Origin: Acanthamoeba castellanii str. Neff
Lineage: Eukaryota; Discosea; Longamoebia; Acanthamoebidae
Reading direction: 5' to 3'
Length of the DNA stretch: 64,000 nucleotides
Assembly: GCF_000313135.1 (NCBI RefSeq)
Contig: NW_004457346.1
Span: 102,137 to 166,136 of the forward strand
Shown: in pieces, positions 49,101-59,902 of the stretch
How the letters are laid out: the number at the start of each line of letters is the position of its first letter
Numbering within the stretch: the first letter of the stretch is position 1
Translations under genes and position numbers: made by a program
Notes under the pieces: model-generated
What the model was told of the DNA's origin: nothing
The model's input: the letters and a program-made list of their open reading frames with translations, nothing else
The model's database searches: none

Positions 49101-51695
49101 ATGAAGCAGGCGATGATGTGGGCGAGGCTGCCGCGGATCAGCGGATCGGAGAAGGTCACCAGCTGCAGCAGCTCCTTCATCGTGTGCTGGTTCTGCGCGT
49201 AGGTGGTCTGCGCGACGCCGCTGCCGCCGTTGTCAGCTGCAGCCTCGGCTTCATCGGCCGGTGCCGCCGCGGCGTCGCCCTTGGAGAGATCATCGACGGC
49301 GGTGGCGGCCTCGGCGCCGTCGGTGAGCCGGAAGTAGTCGCAGAAGGTCTGGGTGTAGTGGAGGGCCAGGAACGACAGGCACTGGAGCACCACCGCGCGC
49401 GAGGCCACTCGAACGGGAGGCTTGCGGTTGAGGATCCACGTAAGTCGGCCCAGGATCTCAGGCACTGTCATTTAAAGCCACACAGGTGAGTAGTGTAAAA
49501 CAGCACGACACACACCGCACACACAACACACTAGCACGACACGCACATGAAGAGAGAGAGAGAGAGAGAAAAAGAGAGAGAGAGAGAGAGGAGGGTACCG
49601 GTCGTGGGAGATACGAGCTGCGAGTTGAGAACGGCATTGCGCGAGGGACTGTGCGAGGCTGCCAGAATGGCCTGGAGGAGCTCCAACGCGATGCCCATCA
49701 CGTTCTGGTCGTAATGGACCATACTAAACACCAGCTCGAGTCAACACAGCGCAAACGCACACACGACACACATACCACACACGACACACACACGCACACA
49801 CGACACACATACCACACACGACACACACACACACACCACACTCACACACACGACACACACGGGAGATGCGGTACCATTTGGAGGCCAGGTCGTGTAGGAA
49901 GGGCACATGCGGGAGAATGGGGTTGCGCGGATCCACGACTCGGCTCTTCCACTCTTCGGAGAGGTTGAGCAGCTGCAGCAGGCAGTACAGGATGCCGTAC
50001 AGGTTGGCCTCCGATATCGGCTGTTTCACTGCGCGCATATCAATTTCAGTTTAAAACTTTAAATAGTTATAATAATAAATAATAACTAATAAGAATAAAA
50101 TACAACTACCTTCGTTTGAAGCCTTTTCGTCCTCCTTCTCGTGCTCCTTGCGGGAGTTGTCGGCGCCGTCCTTTTCCTCTTCGTCCATGTTGATGTCGTC
50201 GTCGTCCTTGTTGTCCTTGTCGTCCATGAACGACATCGCCCGATTCTGCACCGCCGAATCCTTGCGCGGCGACGTGATCGCCGGCGCAGCGCGCGCCACC
50301 TTGGGCGAGCCCACGGGCGTCGACACCTTAACAAATGTTATCGCACACGTGAGCTACCACAAAAAAAGCGTTTGATGTGTCGTGTCGTGTCGTGTCGTGT
50401 CGTGTCGTGTCGTGTCGTGTCGTGTCGTGTCGTGTCGTGTCGTGTCGTACCTGATGGTCGGGTTTGGTTGCGGGGATGATGTAGGACTGGAGCTGCTTGC
50501 GAATGGTGTAGATGGCAAAGTCGAACGGCGACTTAGGGTAGTGGCGGCAGATGACCACAATCGAAGCCGCCGATGCGCGCCGAATCGCTCCTGCGTGGTT
50601 GACGTGCGGTGTAAGAAGAGGCCACACACGACGCACACGATACAAACGGGGAAGATGAATCGTGTTCATGAAGAAATGTGTGCGGCTGGCACACGCGCGC
50701 GCGTGATGCGTACCAGACACGTCGGCGAGGTTGCGGACCAGGAGTTCGATGATGTTGTTGACCTCCTTCTCGCGCAGATAGTAGACCAGCGTGCAGCAGA
50801 GCTTGTCCATCGAGTCGCTCAGCGTCTGCTGGATCAACTCATCGCCCTGTCGTAATCGAACAAGCCAATCAGCATTAAAAAACCAAACATCAAACAAATA
50901 GAATCAAAGAAAATATAATAATATAATGTAATATTATTAATATTAATATGCTGAGGTGTACCCGTTCGATGATGTCCTGGATCACGTTGAGAAGCGAGGA
51001 CACATATTTTCTGCACTTGGTGGGGTGGATGTGATCGCAGACTTCGGAGAACTTGAGCAGCGCCGATCGTCGTGCCCGCGTGCTCTCCGAGCTCTGCGCG
51101 CAGAGGCAAACACCTTGAGTTATAGAGGCCTCACCACACGCACGACCGCGCACGCAGAACACTTACTTTGATGCCTTTGTAGAGCGCAATCAGAACTCGG
51201 TCTTGGAAGGAGGCGATCAGGGTCTGGCAGCAGTGGTTACGAGGGCGTGAGTGGCAGGGAACTGATTTGTCAGCCGCTCACTGCACGTGGACGAAAGAGA
51301 GCCTTCCTTACCTTGATGACCTTGTTGAGGGTCTCGTCAGCGACCGTCCACACGGACATGTCCTTGTCGCCGCATGTGTGCAGGAGGGCAGCGATGCCAC
51401 GCGACAGCTGCGCTGCAAAGTCGGTATTCGCCCTACAAAGCCACACACACGAATATTGTTATATAAAAATAATAATGTAGCAAATGCGTAACACGAGCAA
51501 CAGTAAATAGTAATAGCATAAGAAATTAGAATTTAAAAAATAATGAATGAATTGATACCGAAGGGCAAGGTTGCACAGATGGGCGGCGATGAGTCGGCAG
51601 CTCTTGATCCTGCTCTCGCGGAACTCGACCGTCTCAGGGGCCGCAGCCGTGGGCGTCTCGAGGATCTTGAGCGCCCGCTCGAGCGACAAATCCAT
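37140..51695 (-). CDS. HTT: Huntingtin homologue
   Basis: A large HEAT-repeat scaffold protein encoded by many small exons. The ATG at 51695 gives MDLSLERALKILETPTA, similar in length and amphipathic pattern to animal huntingtin's first 17 residues, but without a following polyglutamine or polyproline tract. Exon two (51434-51312) contains VWTVADETLNKVIK, a family signature; the next carry IALYKGIK and RRSALLKFSEVCDHIHPTKCRKY, again as in huntingtin. Internal matches include LIKFGVSFF followed by LLCDRDQIDFSRLDKDQSFLG (46240-46020). C-terminal matches are QTLAQWILICAPNFTNI, STWGLACLFLPLA (38460-38310), DLFLLIAFHFFTLL and FPSLLHVC (38030-37970). A charged tail of about 270 residues with KPKKKRR extends beyond the family's usual end. 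Huntingtin links dynein/dynactin, vesicle transport and autophagy in animals. Exact introns were not all traced, and a second gene inside the span cannot be excluded. Confidence 0.87.
38463..38547. repeat. (GTGTC)n pentamer array in a huntingtin intron
   Basis: About 17 uninterrupted copies; on the transcript strand they read GACAC. They lie between the exon starting QVFRQLVAQ and the exon upstream of it. Confidence 0.95.
44836..44977. repeat. (GCGTGTG)n heptamer array in a huntingtin intron
   Basis: About 20 nearly perfect 7-bp copies. It is intronic relative to the minus-strand gene: flanking exons end near 44995 and resume near 44802. Confidence 0.95.
46702..46747. repeat. (ATTGTT)n hexamer array in a huntingtin intron
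   Basis: Seven to eight hexamer copies in an AT-rich intron of the minus-strand gene, just upstream on that strand of the exon beginning LGVYEQLYQGFDEEA. Confidence 0.9.
47671..47733. repeat. (GGT)21 trinucleotide array; reads as poly-His in the huntingtin frame
   Basis: Twenty-one GGT units. On the huntingtin strand this is CAC/CCA repeat ending CACCAG before ATCATCGGCTAC. The array can be the 3' end of an intron that starts CAG|GTACACAC near 47797. Because the interval is a multiple of three without stops, it is also translatable as Asn4-Asp-His(21) if retained. Confidence 0.85.
50377..50448. repeat. (GTGTC)n pentamer array in a huntingtin intron
   Basis: About 14 copies in the intron following the exon that ends IIPATKPDHQ on the minus strand. 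It is the same motif as at 38463 and at the assembly gap near 3400. Confidence 0.95.
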
Positions 51696-51848
51696 GGCAG
51701 CGCACTCACCCCTGCGCAAACAGTTACTGTTTTATTCTTTTTGTGGCCAACAAATTTCTTTTTGTTTCTCTGTGCCCACACCCTCCCTTGCTGTTTTGGC
51801 GCGACGAAGTGTCCCATGAAAGGGCAAGTTCTGCCCCAGCAACAGGAC

Positions 51849-53213
51849 GATGAACTGTACTGAGATTTCTGAAACTCAACCTCAGTATTCCAGATATCAC
51901 ATTTCACAAGACCACCCAGATTTGCTCAACATCACAGCTCCTGATTTGTCCATCTTCAAACCAAGAAGCACAGCCACAGGCTGAGCAGTGATGGAGAGGA
52001 AGAGAAAGAGGAAGAGGAAGAAAAGAAAGAGATGGAGGAAGAGAAGCAGCAAGGCAGATGAGTTTCCAGATGCAATGCAGTTCATCTGGCTAATAATGGA
52101 GGCAGCAGCTGGCATCTCTCACTGCCACCTCAGCAGCCTGGAATGCTGACATCTGGTCCAGAACCACTCTGGGGAAGTGGGAAATAAGTAGTTAGGCCAC
52201 AATGATGCCAAGGCAAGGGTAGAGTGATGTAATGGTCTGTAGGGCTTTAGCATTAAGGTTGTTTTGTAATGTATTGAGGTAGTCAAGTGACATTAAGTCC
52301 TGACCCTCAGGCATCATTTGGTTGCAGCTTCTCTTCCTCAGCACCATTTGCATGTTAGCCACATCCATCAGCTCAGAGTTTGAGAAGAGGATAAGAGAAA
52401 GAAGAGATATGAAGCATTCCAGACCTTCAGCCACCATTGTCCAGTCAGTTCAGGTCTGGGTTCCCCAACTTGCACTCATTTGAAGTAAGAGGTCCAGTCA
52501 TTTGTCAAGCACCCAGTTGGAAAGAGATGTTGGCTTGCAAAAAAGAGTCACTGTCCCCTTTTCATGCCCACCCAGTGTATGGAGCAGTGTATGGATTGCA
52601 TGTCCAGTGAATCTCAGTGGAAGGCCCTGTTACCATTAAAATCAACTTTCTTCCTTTCCCCACCCATCCCTCTTGTATTGATTCCACAGGCAGCCTGGAG
52701 GGTGACATTGTTGTTTGGTTTGCAACAATGACCTGTCAGACTGTTGTCAAACTCCAGAAAGAGTGGCTCATTGTTGCAGTCATCATTGCCACCATGAGTA
52801 GTATCACCCAGAGTGAAGTCCTCACCTTTGAGGTGAGTCAGGTTGAGCAGCAGCAGTGTTCCCCCTCAGGCAACCTGACCAGGGGAGGTGGCACAGTCCT
52901 CAGAGCAGTGGTGCAAGTACCTTGATGGTGGTCTCCACTGGTGCTGGTGGGGCTGTTGAGCATTGAAGGCTGGTCATTGGTTGACAACTTGCTATTTTGA
53001 CCTAAAGCACACTTCAAAAATCACACAACCAGACTCTTGCCTGCATACACCAGCTTGGTGTGCCACAATATCAAGGTGTCCAACATGCTTGTTTGGCACA
53101 CACCAAAGGATGGTTTGTTTCTCCTCTTTAGCTTCTCATTGGCATCATCACACCTAAGGACTTGCACCTGTTGTTGTCATTGTTGTGCCTGATGTACTCC
53201 AGATGCCTGATGG
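51849..53213. other. CpG-free block B between huntingtin and a broken PFKFB gene
   Basis: I scanned this interval line by line and found no CpG in about 1,365 bases, although C, G, TpG and CpA are common. No credible gene was found; open frames are short and lack motifs or splice partners. Its left edge is about 150 bp upstream of the huntingtin start codon, and its right edge lies exactly where the PFKFB reading frame begins, at about 53208. It is probably an inserted, methylation-decayed element or other foreign DNA. No terminal repeats or target-site duplication were recognised. Confidence 0.75.
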
Positions 53214-53982
53214 CGTGAGCTTGGAGTCGCCGCCGATCTTGTCCTCCGTGTAGTCCATGCTCTGCCTGTGCCTTGGCTACGGGGGGCGTACAGCGCACAC
53301 GCCGCGCAAATTACACGTGAGCCTAAGGCGGCAGCAAAGAGAGAAGAGAGCAGAGGCAACGCGTACCAGGAAGATGGGATGGGGGATAATGTGGAGGTTC
53401 ATGTAGGAAGACGGCAGATCTTCTTTCCCACGTCGAACATCGTGATGAAGCTGTCCAAACAATGTTTGTCAGATGGAACGCGCGTGAGTTGGGGGGTTGA
53501 TAGACACAACCGCGCGAGGATCGACAACAGAGGCGATGTTACCTTGACCGTTTCCAATAACTGAAAGTCCTCAAGAAGGAACGAACCTGGATCCTTGCAA
53601 TTGCTCTTAATGAAGCTAACACGACATGATAAGCTGCCGCCTCGACTTGGTAGAGTTGGTGGCGTCGTAGATGCCCACGCAACCACCCTTGCGCAGCCAC
53701 TCAAACATGTCGTCCAGCACGAGCACCGCCTAGCCTCAAACGAAGAGAAGAAGAGGGATGGGGTGGAATGACTAGACGTCACACACACACACACACACAA
53801 CACACACACAACACACACACTCACACACACACACACACACAACACACACAACACACACACCAAGTAATGCAAAGAGGCAAAGAAAGCGCATGGTACCATG
53901 GTACCATGTGCAGGCGCTGAGTGCTGCCGTCAGGGTTGGTGGGGTCGAAGAACTCGGGCGCTGCTTTGCGCCTAGCTTCTCA
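53206..53982 (-). pseudogene. PFKFB (6-phosphofructo-2-kinase/fructose-2,6-bisphosphatase) fragment, inverted part
   Basis: PFKFB makes and degrades fructose-2,6-bisphosphate, the glycolytic switch. On the minus strand the exons read RKAAPEFFDPTNPDG (about 53982-53920), LVLDDMFEWLRKGGCVGIYDATNSTK (53728-53645, kinase domain), FIKSNCKDPG, a FDVGKK / YMNLHIIPHP segment (53440-53370), and RHRQSMDYTEDKIGGDSKLTPSG (53270-53208), the start of the phosphatase domain. The phosphatase signature is normally RHGES or RHGQS; here Gly is replaced by Arg. The kinase N terminus with the P-loop is absent. The frame stops at the edge of the CpG-free block. The next part of the same gene lies on the opposite strand from 54028, so this piece is inverted relative to it. 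Confidence 0.75.
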
Positions 53983-54027
53983 CGAGAGTCATGAGAGCTG
54001 GCAGGGTGTTTGTATGCATTCATGTAG

Positions 54028-54640
54028 ATCTCGAGAGGTACGCCCAGGCGCTCTCGTCCTGGGTCAACCAGCGTATCTTCGAGGCCAAGGCTGAAGGCAA
54101 GAAGAAGAGCACTATGGAGAAGACCGTTTCGTACAACGGGGCCGAGGACAATCTCATGAAGCTCACTGTGTGGACCTCCACCCTCCAGCGAGCCATCGCC
54201 ACTTCACAGGTACTTGGCTTCTCCACTGTGTGTGCGCGTGTGCGTGCGTGCGTGCGTGTATAGTCGTAAGCCAGCGGCCTTCTTACAATAGGGCATGTTG
54301 TAACTGTACTATAGTACCTGCCACAGCGCAAGATCCAACTGCGTTGCTTGGACGAAATCGATGCAGGCAAGTGCGATGGCATGACCTACGAGGAAATTGG
54401 TACGGCACCGCACGCATAGGAGAGGGAGGGATCATGGAGGGCTCACGCCTGTGCGCCTTCCAGCTAAGAAGATGCCCGAGGAGTTTGCTGCTCGTGCTGC
54501 GGAAGAGGAAGATGTCATCCAAGTACCTTTTACTAGATCGCGATCACTCACAGCGCTGTACGCCTACGTCAAGGAGAAGCTCGCCGGCGAGTGCCCGCAC
54601 GTTGGTGTGCACCTGCCACCGCCCAGAGGTGATGATTAAA
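54028..54640 (+). pseudogene. PFKFB fragment, continuation of the phosphatase domain on the opposite strand
   Basis: The plus-strand exons read LERYAQALSSWVNQRI (from about 54028), LTVWTSTLQRAIATSQ (54160-54209), QLRCLDEIDAGKCDGMTYEEI (about 54330-54398) and KKMPEEFAARAAEE (54466-54508). These are consecutive phosphatase-domain segments of PFKFB and begin where the minus-strand fragment (ending LTPSG) stops. After about 54510 the expected RYRYPRGES region is missing; the frame instead continues through unrelated-looking sequence to a stop at about 54640. The gene therefore lacks its 5' end, its 3' end, or both, and is split by an inversion. It may be a true pseudogene or an assembly error. 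Confidence 0.75.
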
Positions 54641-54722
54641 AAGGTTAACAGCTAAGTTCCGTGCAAGATCTTAATAAGGTTATTTTTTCGAAGTGTTCAA
54701 GAACAGCCTCAACCGCAAATGA

Positions 54723-54865
54723 GCAGTTACTGCGCAGCAGTAACTTGCATTATCACGAGCGGTGGGCGCAGCGGAAATATCAGGATATTTCCGGGAGCGG
54801 CACGGAGTGCGTGCCGTGGTGCGTTTGTCGCTGTCAATTGACAGGAGTGGCAATTGACGAGGGCG
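54723..54865. other. Cluster of perfect and near-perfect palindromes
   Basis: Four hairpin-capable elements follow one another: gcagttactgc with cagtaacttgc (54723-54748, one extra T); ggaaatatc/gatatttcc with a 2-nt loop (54773-54792); cggcacg/cgtgccg with a 5-nt loop (54798-54816); and the perfect 14-bp palindrome ctgtcaattgacag (54831-54844), followed by a partial copy, caattgac (54851-54858). No gene covers this stretch. It lies between the broken PFKFB gene and the next plus-strand gene. Confidence 0.8.
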
Positions 54866-55201
54866 ACAAAACGCTGGTGGAGGGACGTGTTCAGCATGTT
54901 TTTTCTTTCTCTGAGCGTCAGGTCCCGCCCGCCCGCCCGTGTCGTTGTTTGTGTGCGCAGGGTCCACCATCGGCACCGCTCTCTGGCATTCTCTGCCGGA
55001 GCATTCGGCATCGCGGGCACCAGGCAGCCAGGGAGGGGATGGGAGAGGGTGAGGTTAGAGATAGGAGGAGGTGATGTGTACAGGATGATGCTATACACCC
55101 AATGAAATATCATGTGTTTTCAGCTGACGCCGAGGGAGTGATAATCCCCTCATCTCCAAGCTCCGGCACTTGAGGATTGAGAAAGAGTAGGCGAGGCCGC
55201 T

Positions 55202-57292
55202 ATGGGTAAGCGCTGGCTCACTCTCGTAATCTGTTGTTGCCTGTGGGCGCTCTCTGCCACCAACGGGCAACGAACGGTCAAACCTGCCAAAACCTGTCCA
55301 CTGGAACTATCCGATGGCTCACCAACCGTCTTTGATGGTCCACTCGATGGCTACAGGTACCCTCGTGAATCCATGCACACGTTGCTACTAAGTCTCGATA
55401 TAAAACTCAATGTAAACCATAAAATCTAATACCCTCTCATTTCTTCTAGATTTTCAGACTTCAACCTGATCTCGTTCGGCAACTTCAAAGCGACAGGTGG
55501 TGGCTCCAGCATCAGAGGCCGTCTGGCAGTCCAACACAATGTGTCGATCTCCGGGACCTTCAGCATCGGCGGTGCGCGCAACGTGCGCCAGCAGCGCTAC
55601 TCGGTGGTGATAGGCGGAGAGTCGGTGACGTGGCGCTCGGGCAGCGTGAGCGGCGGCGGCTTGCTGGTAACCTCTACCAACGAGGGAGCCATGCAGCTGG
55701 ACTTGGGCAAGTCCCTCCAACGACAGACCGTGGGCGGCTGCGACGTTGCCTCCAACTGCTTGATTTCGTTCTTCGACGATGCCTTCTCCTACTTTGACGG
55801 CTTCACCAGCGACATGGCCAGCGACGCCCAGGCCACCGGCGCCGGCTCAGTGACCCTGCTGCACGGCGGGCTCCACTTCACCGGTCCTCGCTGGGCGCAA
55901 GGCACCAGACGTCTGGTGTTCAGCGTGCCCTTGGAGCAGTGGAACTCGGCGCACTACTTCACCAAGGCCTACGTCGCGGAAGACCAGGAGTTGGTGGTGG
56001 TGATCGACCAGGACGGTAGCGCCCAGTCCCTCAGGACCAAGATGCCCGCCGACGGATTCCCTCATCTTAGCAACAAGCTAGTGGTCGCGTTGGCCGGCCA
56101 AGGGCCGAAGGTGGAGGTCGAAGGTCCCGTCCCGTTCGGCGGTTCGCTGCTGGCCCCCCAGCGTGACGTCCACCTACTCCAGGGCAGCTCAGTCAGAGGA
56201 GTACTCGTGGCGGCCGACCTCCACCAGTACAAATCAAGCCGGGTCCTCCACCAGGAGTGCTCACCGGGCTGCATCGCCACGCCCTGGCGCGTCCCAAACA
56301 ATGCCACCGAGACTACGCTCTACGTGTTCGCCGGCGACGACGCGCGGCTACGCCCCGACTTCCTGGCCGTCATCGAGTTCGATGAGCTCTCCCGTGACTA
56401 CGGCAAGGTAGTGCTCACGGTCCCTCTGCCACCGCCCGGGAACATCGGAAACGAGCCGCACCACTGCGGCCTGGTCACGGAGAACCGCAACATCCTGGCG
56501 TGTGGCGGTCTGCTGAGCCTGCTGAGCGACCAGGACGGCATCTTCTTCTTCGATGTTTCCGAGCCGCGTCGCCCTCGATTCCTATCCTCAACCCGCGCCA
56601 GACATTCAAGCATAACTGACGACTTCCTGCCGCTGCCCAGCGGTGGATTTCTGGTCACCCAGATGGGCTCGGCCACCGGCGGAGCACCGGGCCGCCTTGC
56701 CGAGTTCGACCGTTGCCTTCGATTGGTCGCTGAGCACCCTCGCAAGCCGTTGCCTGCGGATGACCCCGGCTTCAACCCTCACGGCGTCTCGGCCCACTTC
56801 GACCTCAACATGCTGGTCACCTCCGACTACGTCAACCCTGTGAGTACTCTCAATGCCTACGCGGGCGGCGTCGAGCTGCGCGGGACCATCAGGTTTTGGG
56901 ACCTCGAGCGGCGGGAGATCAGCAGCACGGTCGTCATGCCTGGCCCGCCCATGGGCATCATGGACATCAAGTTCATTCCACACGACCCGCATGGCATCGC
57001 CGTCGCGGGCGCCATGTTCTCCGGAGTCTACTACACGGTCGACCCCACCACCGGCAGCGTGACCGAGGCGTACAACTGTCGACAGATCGTGCCCCAGTTG
57101 GGCGAGCCCAGCCAGTGCATGGTCCACCTCCTGACCCCGATGAACAGCGGTGACAGACTCCTGGCGTCGTCGTCCTACGGTCAAGTGCTGCTGCTGGACA
57201 TCTCCAACCGCGCTAGGTTCCACCAGTTGTCCGTGGTCAACCTCGGTGTCACTGCTGGGCCACACGTGCTGGCGCTCACCCAGAGGCATTGA
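55202..57292 (+). CDS. Secreted choice-of-anchor A / SBP56 (selenium-binding protein) fusion
   Basis: Two exons (55202-55356, 55450-57292), 665 residues. The start gives a signal peptide (MGKRWLTLVICCCLWALSATNG). Residues about 55-250 read FSDFNLISFGNFKATGGGSSIRG... LLAPQRDVHLLQGSSVRGVLVA, the bacterial choice-of-anchor A pattern. The second half resembles SBP56/methanethiol oxidase: ECSPGCIATPW (56257, where the family has CGPGYA), VPLPPPGNIGNEPHHCG with the paired His at 56459, a blade FFFDVSEPRRP, NPHGVSAHFDLNMLVTSDYV, GTIRFWDLERREI and the late AGPHVLALTQRH. It then stops, shorter than full-length SBP56 proteins, exactly where CpG-free block C begins. Probably a secreted or surface beta-propeller; the substituted Cys/Gly loop makes oxidase activity uncertain. 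Few introns suggest recent bacterial origin. Confidence 0.78.
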
Positions 57293-57818
57293 CTTCTAAG
57301 GTTTTAGTTTGTTACTCTTTGCTCTGTTGCAGTGTTACAGGGGAGACATGCCTAGATTTTAAGTGGTATGTTTGTCCTCCACCCAGGCAAGTCCTCTTAG
57401 ATCCAGGTGGGCTCAGGGAACTGGCAGAAATTGGTCAGAGAGTGGGTGAGTCAGTCACTAAACCTAAGTTTGGTGGGCCAGCAAAAGGGCCAAGAAAAGG
57501 GCACAGGAAAGGAAAGCTTCTTTGCTTGTTTCCTACACATGTCTGCCTATACTGTACTTAGTTTTCTTTGGCCACAGAAGCAGCCAATGTGCCTGGCATG
57601 GTGGTAATTTGTTTTAAAAACATGCAAATAAATTTAACAGAGTCACCTGGGACTTTTCTGAGAAATTTCAATGATTCTGGTGTATCATGATCTCCTGATT
57701 GAGGACTTGGAAATGTCACTACATGCTTGGTTTGCTTGTGTTTGGTTTGTTGGTAATACACCAATTTTAAAAATACTTTCTAAATATTTTGATTCAGCAG
57801 CAGAGCAAAGTTCAAATG
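57293..57818. other. CpG-free block C between two convergent genes
   Basis: No CpG occurs from 57274 to 57818. The block starts at the stop codon of the SBP56-like gene and ends just before the RIF1 stop codon. Short protein-like stretches appear in several plus-strand and minus-strand frames (for example HDLLIEDLEMSLHAWF at about 57690) but are broken by stops; I cannot assign them. It resembles blocks A and B in composition. Confidence 0.65.
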
Positions 57819-57831
57819 CGGGTGCGTGCCC

Positions 57832-59854
57832 TCAGTTGCTGAGCTTGGTGCGCAGCTGTTGGGTGGTGGCGGAGAGGAGGCGCGTGAGCTTGTCCTGCAC
57901 TGCAAACAGCTGGCGCACGTCGAACCCGGCCAGCAGCGCGGCCGCGCCGTCCTTCATCTGCGCCTCGAACCCGTCGGTCTCCCCCGACCCGCACAGCGCC
58001 TCCAGCATCTGCCGCAGCTCCGGTTGCCGCCGCCGCCGGCCGTCGTCATCGTGGCATTCAATCACCATCATCGCTTCTTCTTCTTCTTCTTTTTCCTCTT
58101 TCTCCTTCTTGTTCTCCTTCTTCGTCTTGACGTCGTCGTTGTTGTCGTTTTGCTGCTTCTGGCGCTTGGCCGCTGGCGCGTCGTCCTCCTCTTTCTCCTG
58201 TCGCTCAATCTGCTCCTTGCGCCAGTTGAGCGAGGCGCGCCGCCGCAGCCGCACGGTCTCCTTCGAGTTGCTCCGCTCGCGCTCGCGCTGCTCGAGCTCC
58301 TCCACCTCGCGCCGCTCCTTCTCCAGCCGCTCGCGCTTCTCCCTCAGCTCCTTCTCCCGTTGCAGCTTGGCCGCATCCTCGGCCTCGGCCTCGGCCTTGG
58401 CCTTGCGTGCAGCTTGCTCGGCCTTGACCTTTGACGTCGACGTCGTCGTAGTTGTTGATGACTTGTTGTTGTTGCTGCTGCTGGCGCCGACCGAGACCGG
58501 TGCGCCGTCGTCGTCATCGGCGGGCGACGTAAAGAGCGAGCCGGCAGCGAACAGATTGAAATTGGCCCCGTCCTGGGAGGACTGATCCAGTCCGTTGTAG
58601 AACGCGACGGCCTTGACCTCCTTCCTCTGCCGCTCCAACACCTCGCGCTGCATGTGCAAATAAGTGTGAGTGTGCGTGCGGTGTGTCGTGTCGTGTTCTT
58701 GCGTCCAGAAAAAAGTGATGATGGATGCACACGTGTACCTGATGGTCGGTGAGCAGCTCGTCCTTGTCGTTCTTGGGCTTCTTCAGCGCCCCGCCCCTGT
58801 TGACCGTGTCCACGTACTTGCGATCGTTCTCCTTTTCGTCCTGCTGACTCTCGACCGCTGCACACATCCGCACACACCAACCAGCCAGAAAGCGCTGTTA
58901 GGCCCAAAAGCAAACCCCCAATTTGCAATGCGCGTGGGCGGCGCAGAACGCACGAGCGGGCGCGACGCTTCGCTTCCGCTTGGCGAGGCGACGGGGGCTC
59001 TCCGGCTGCGGCGCCGCCACCGCCGCGGGCGCAGTAGGCTTGTGGAACTTGTGCGGCGCATCAAAACCTGGCGCGTTCGCGTTGCGTCGTGTGAGCCACA
59101 CTCAACCCGGTAAGAAAATATTATCGCTTTCTATTTGTTGATTAAGGGACCTTACCTGGGAAGACTTGGGTGGGCACATGCGTCGTGTCGTCGTCGGCAA
59201 ACACCAGGCTCGCCATGTCGGCCGACGACATGGAAGGCGTGACATCTTCACACACCGACAGTGTCAGCAGTTGTTCGCTGGTCAACAACATAGATTGGGA
59301 GTGGAGAGGAGGCTACCGGTGTCGCCGTTCCAGCCGGGCGGGAGCTTGATGGGCACCTTGCCCTGCAGTTTGGCCAGGACCGCGATCAGACCCTCCGGTA
59401 CCACCGTCAGCGATGGCGCCGTGCCAACTAATCACCACACCAGCACACAACAATTTGTTAAAGCTTTCATGTACGGTGTGTGCTTGTGCGCGTGTGCGCG
59501 TGCGGTCATGCAATATAGTGCGTGTGCGTACAGGTGGCATTCCAGAACTGAATGGCCGCATTCTTCAACACTTTCCTCTTGGTCACCAGGGCCTCCTGTT
59601 GTTTGGTGGCAACACACCCCCGTGGGTCAAGGTCTGAAGCGGGTTGGGCCAAGCGCAGTGGTGGCAGTCAATCGTACCGTGAGCAGCGGGGCCAGGAGCT
59701 TCAGGGACTCGGCGTCGTCGTAGGGCGGCTTGTGGTTGGTAGTGACGGCCTTGGCCACCACGTCGAACAGCTTGTCCAGCTCCTTGCGCATGTTCGTCGC
59801 GGCGCTTCGGGAGAGAACAACACTGTATGCCGCATATAAGTTTAGCAAGTGTGG

Positions 59855-59902
<48 letters not shown>

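Noticed and set aside
52617..52925. 102-codon open frame in CpG-free block B
   Set aside because: No motif, no splice partner and no neighbouring exons; composition is that of the block.
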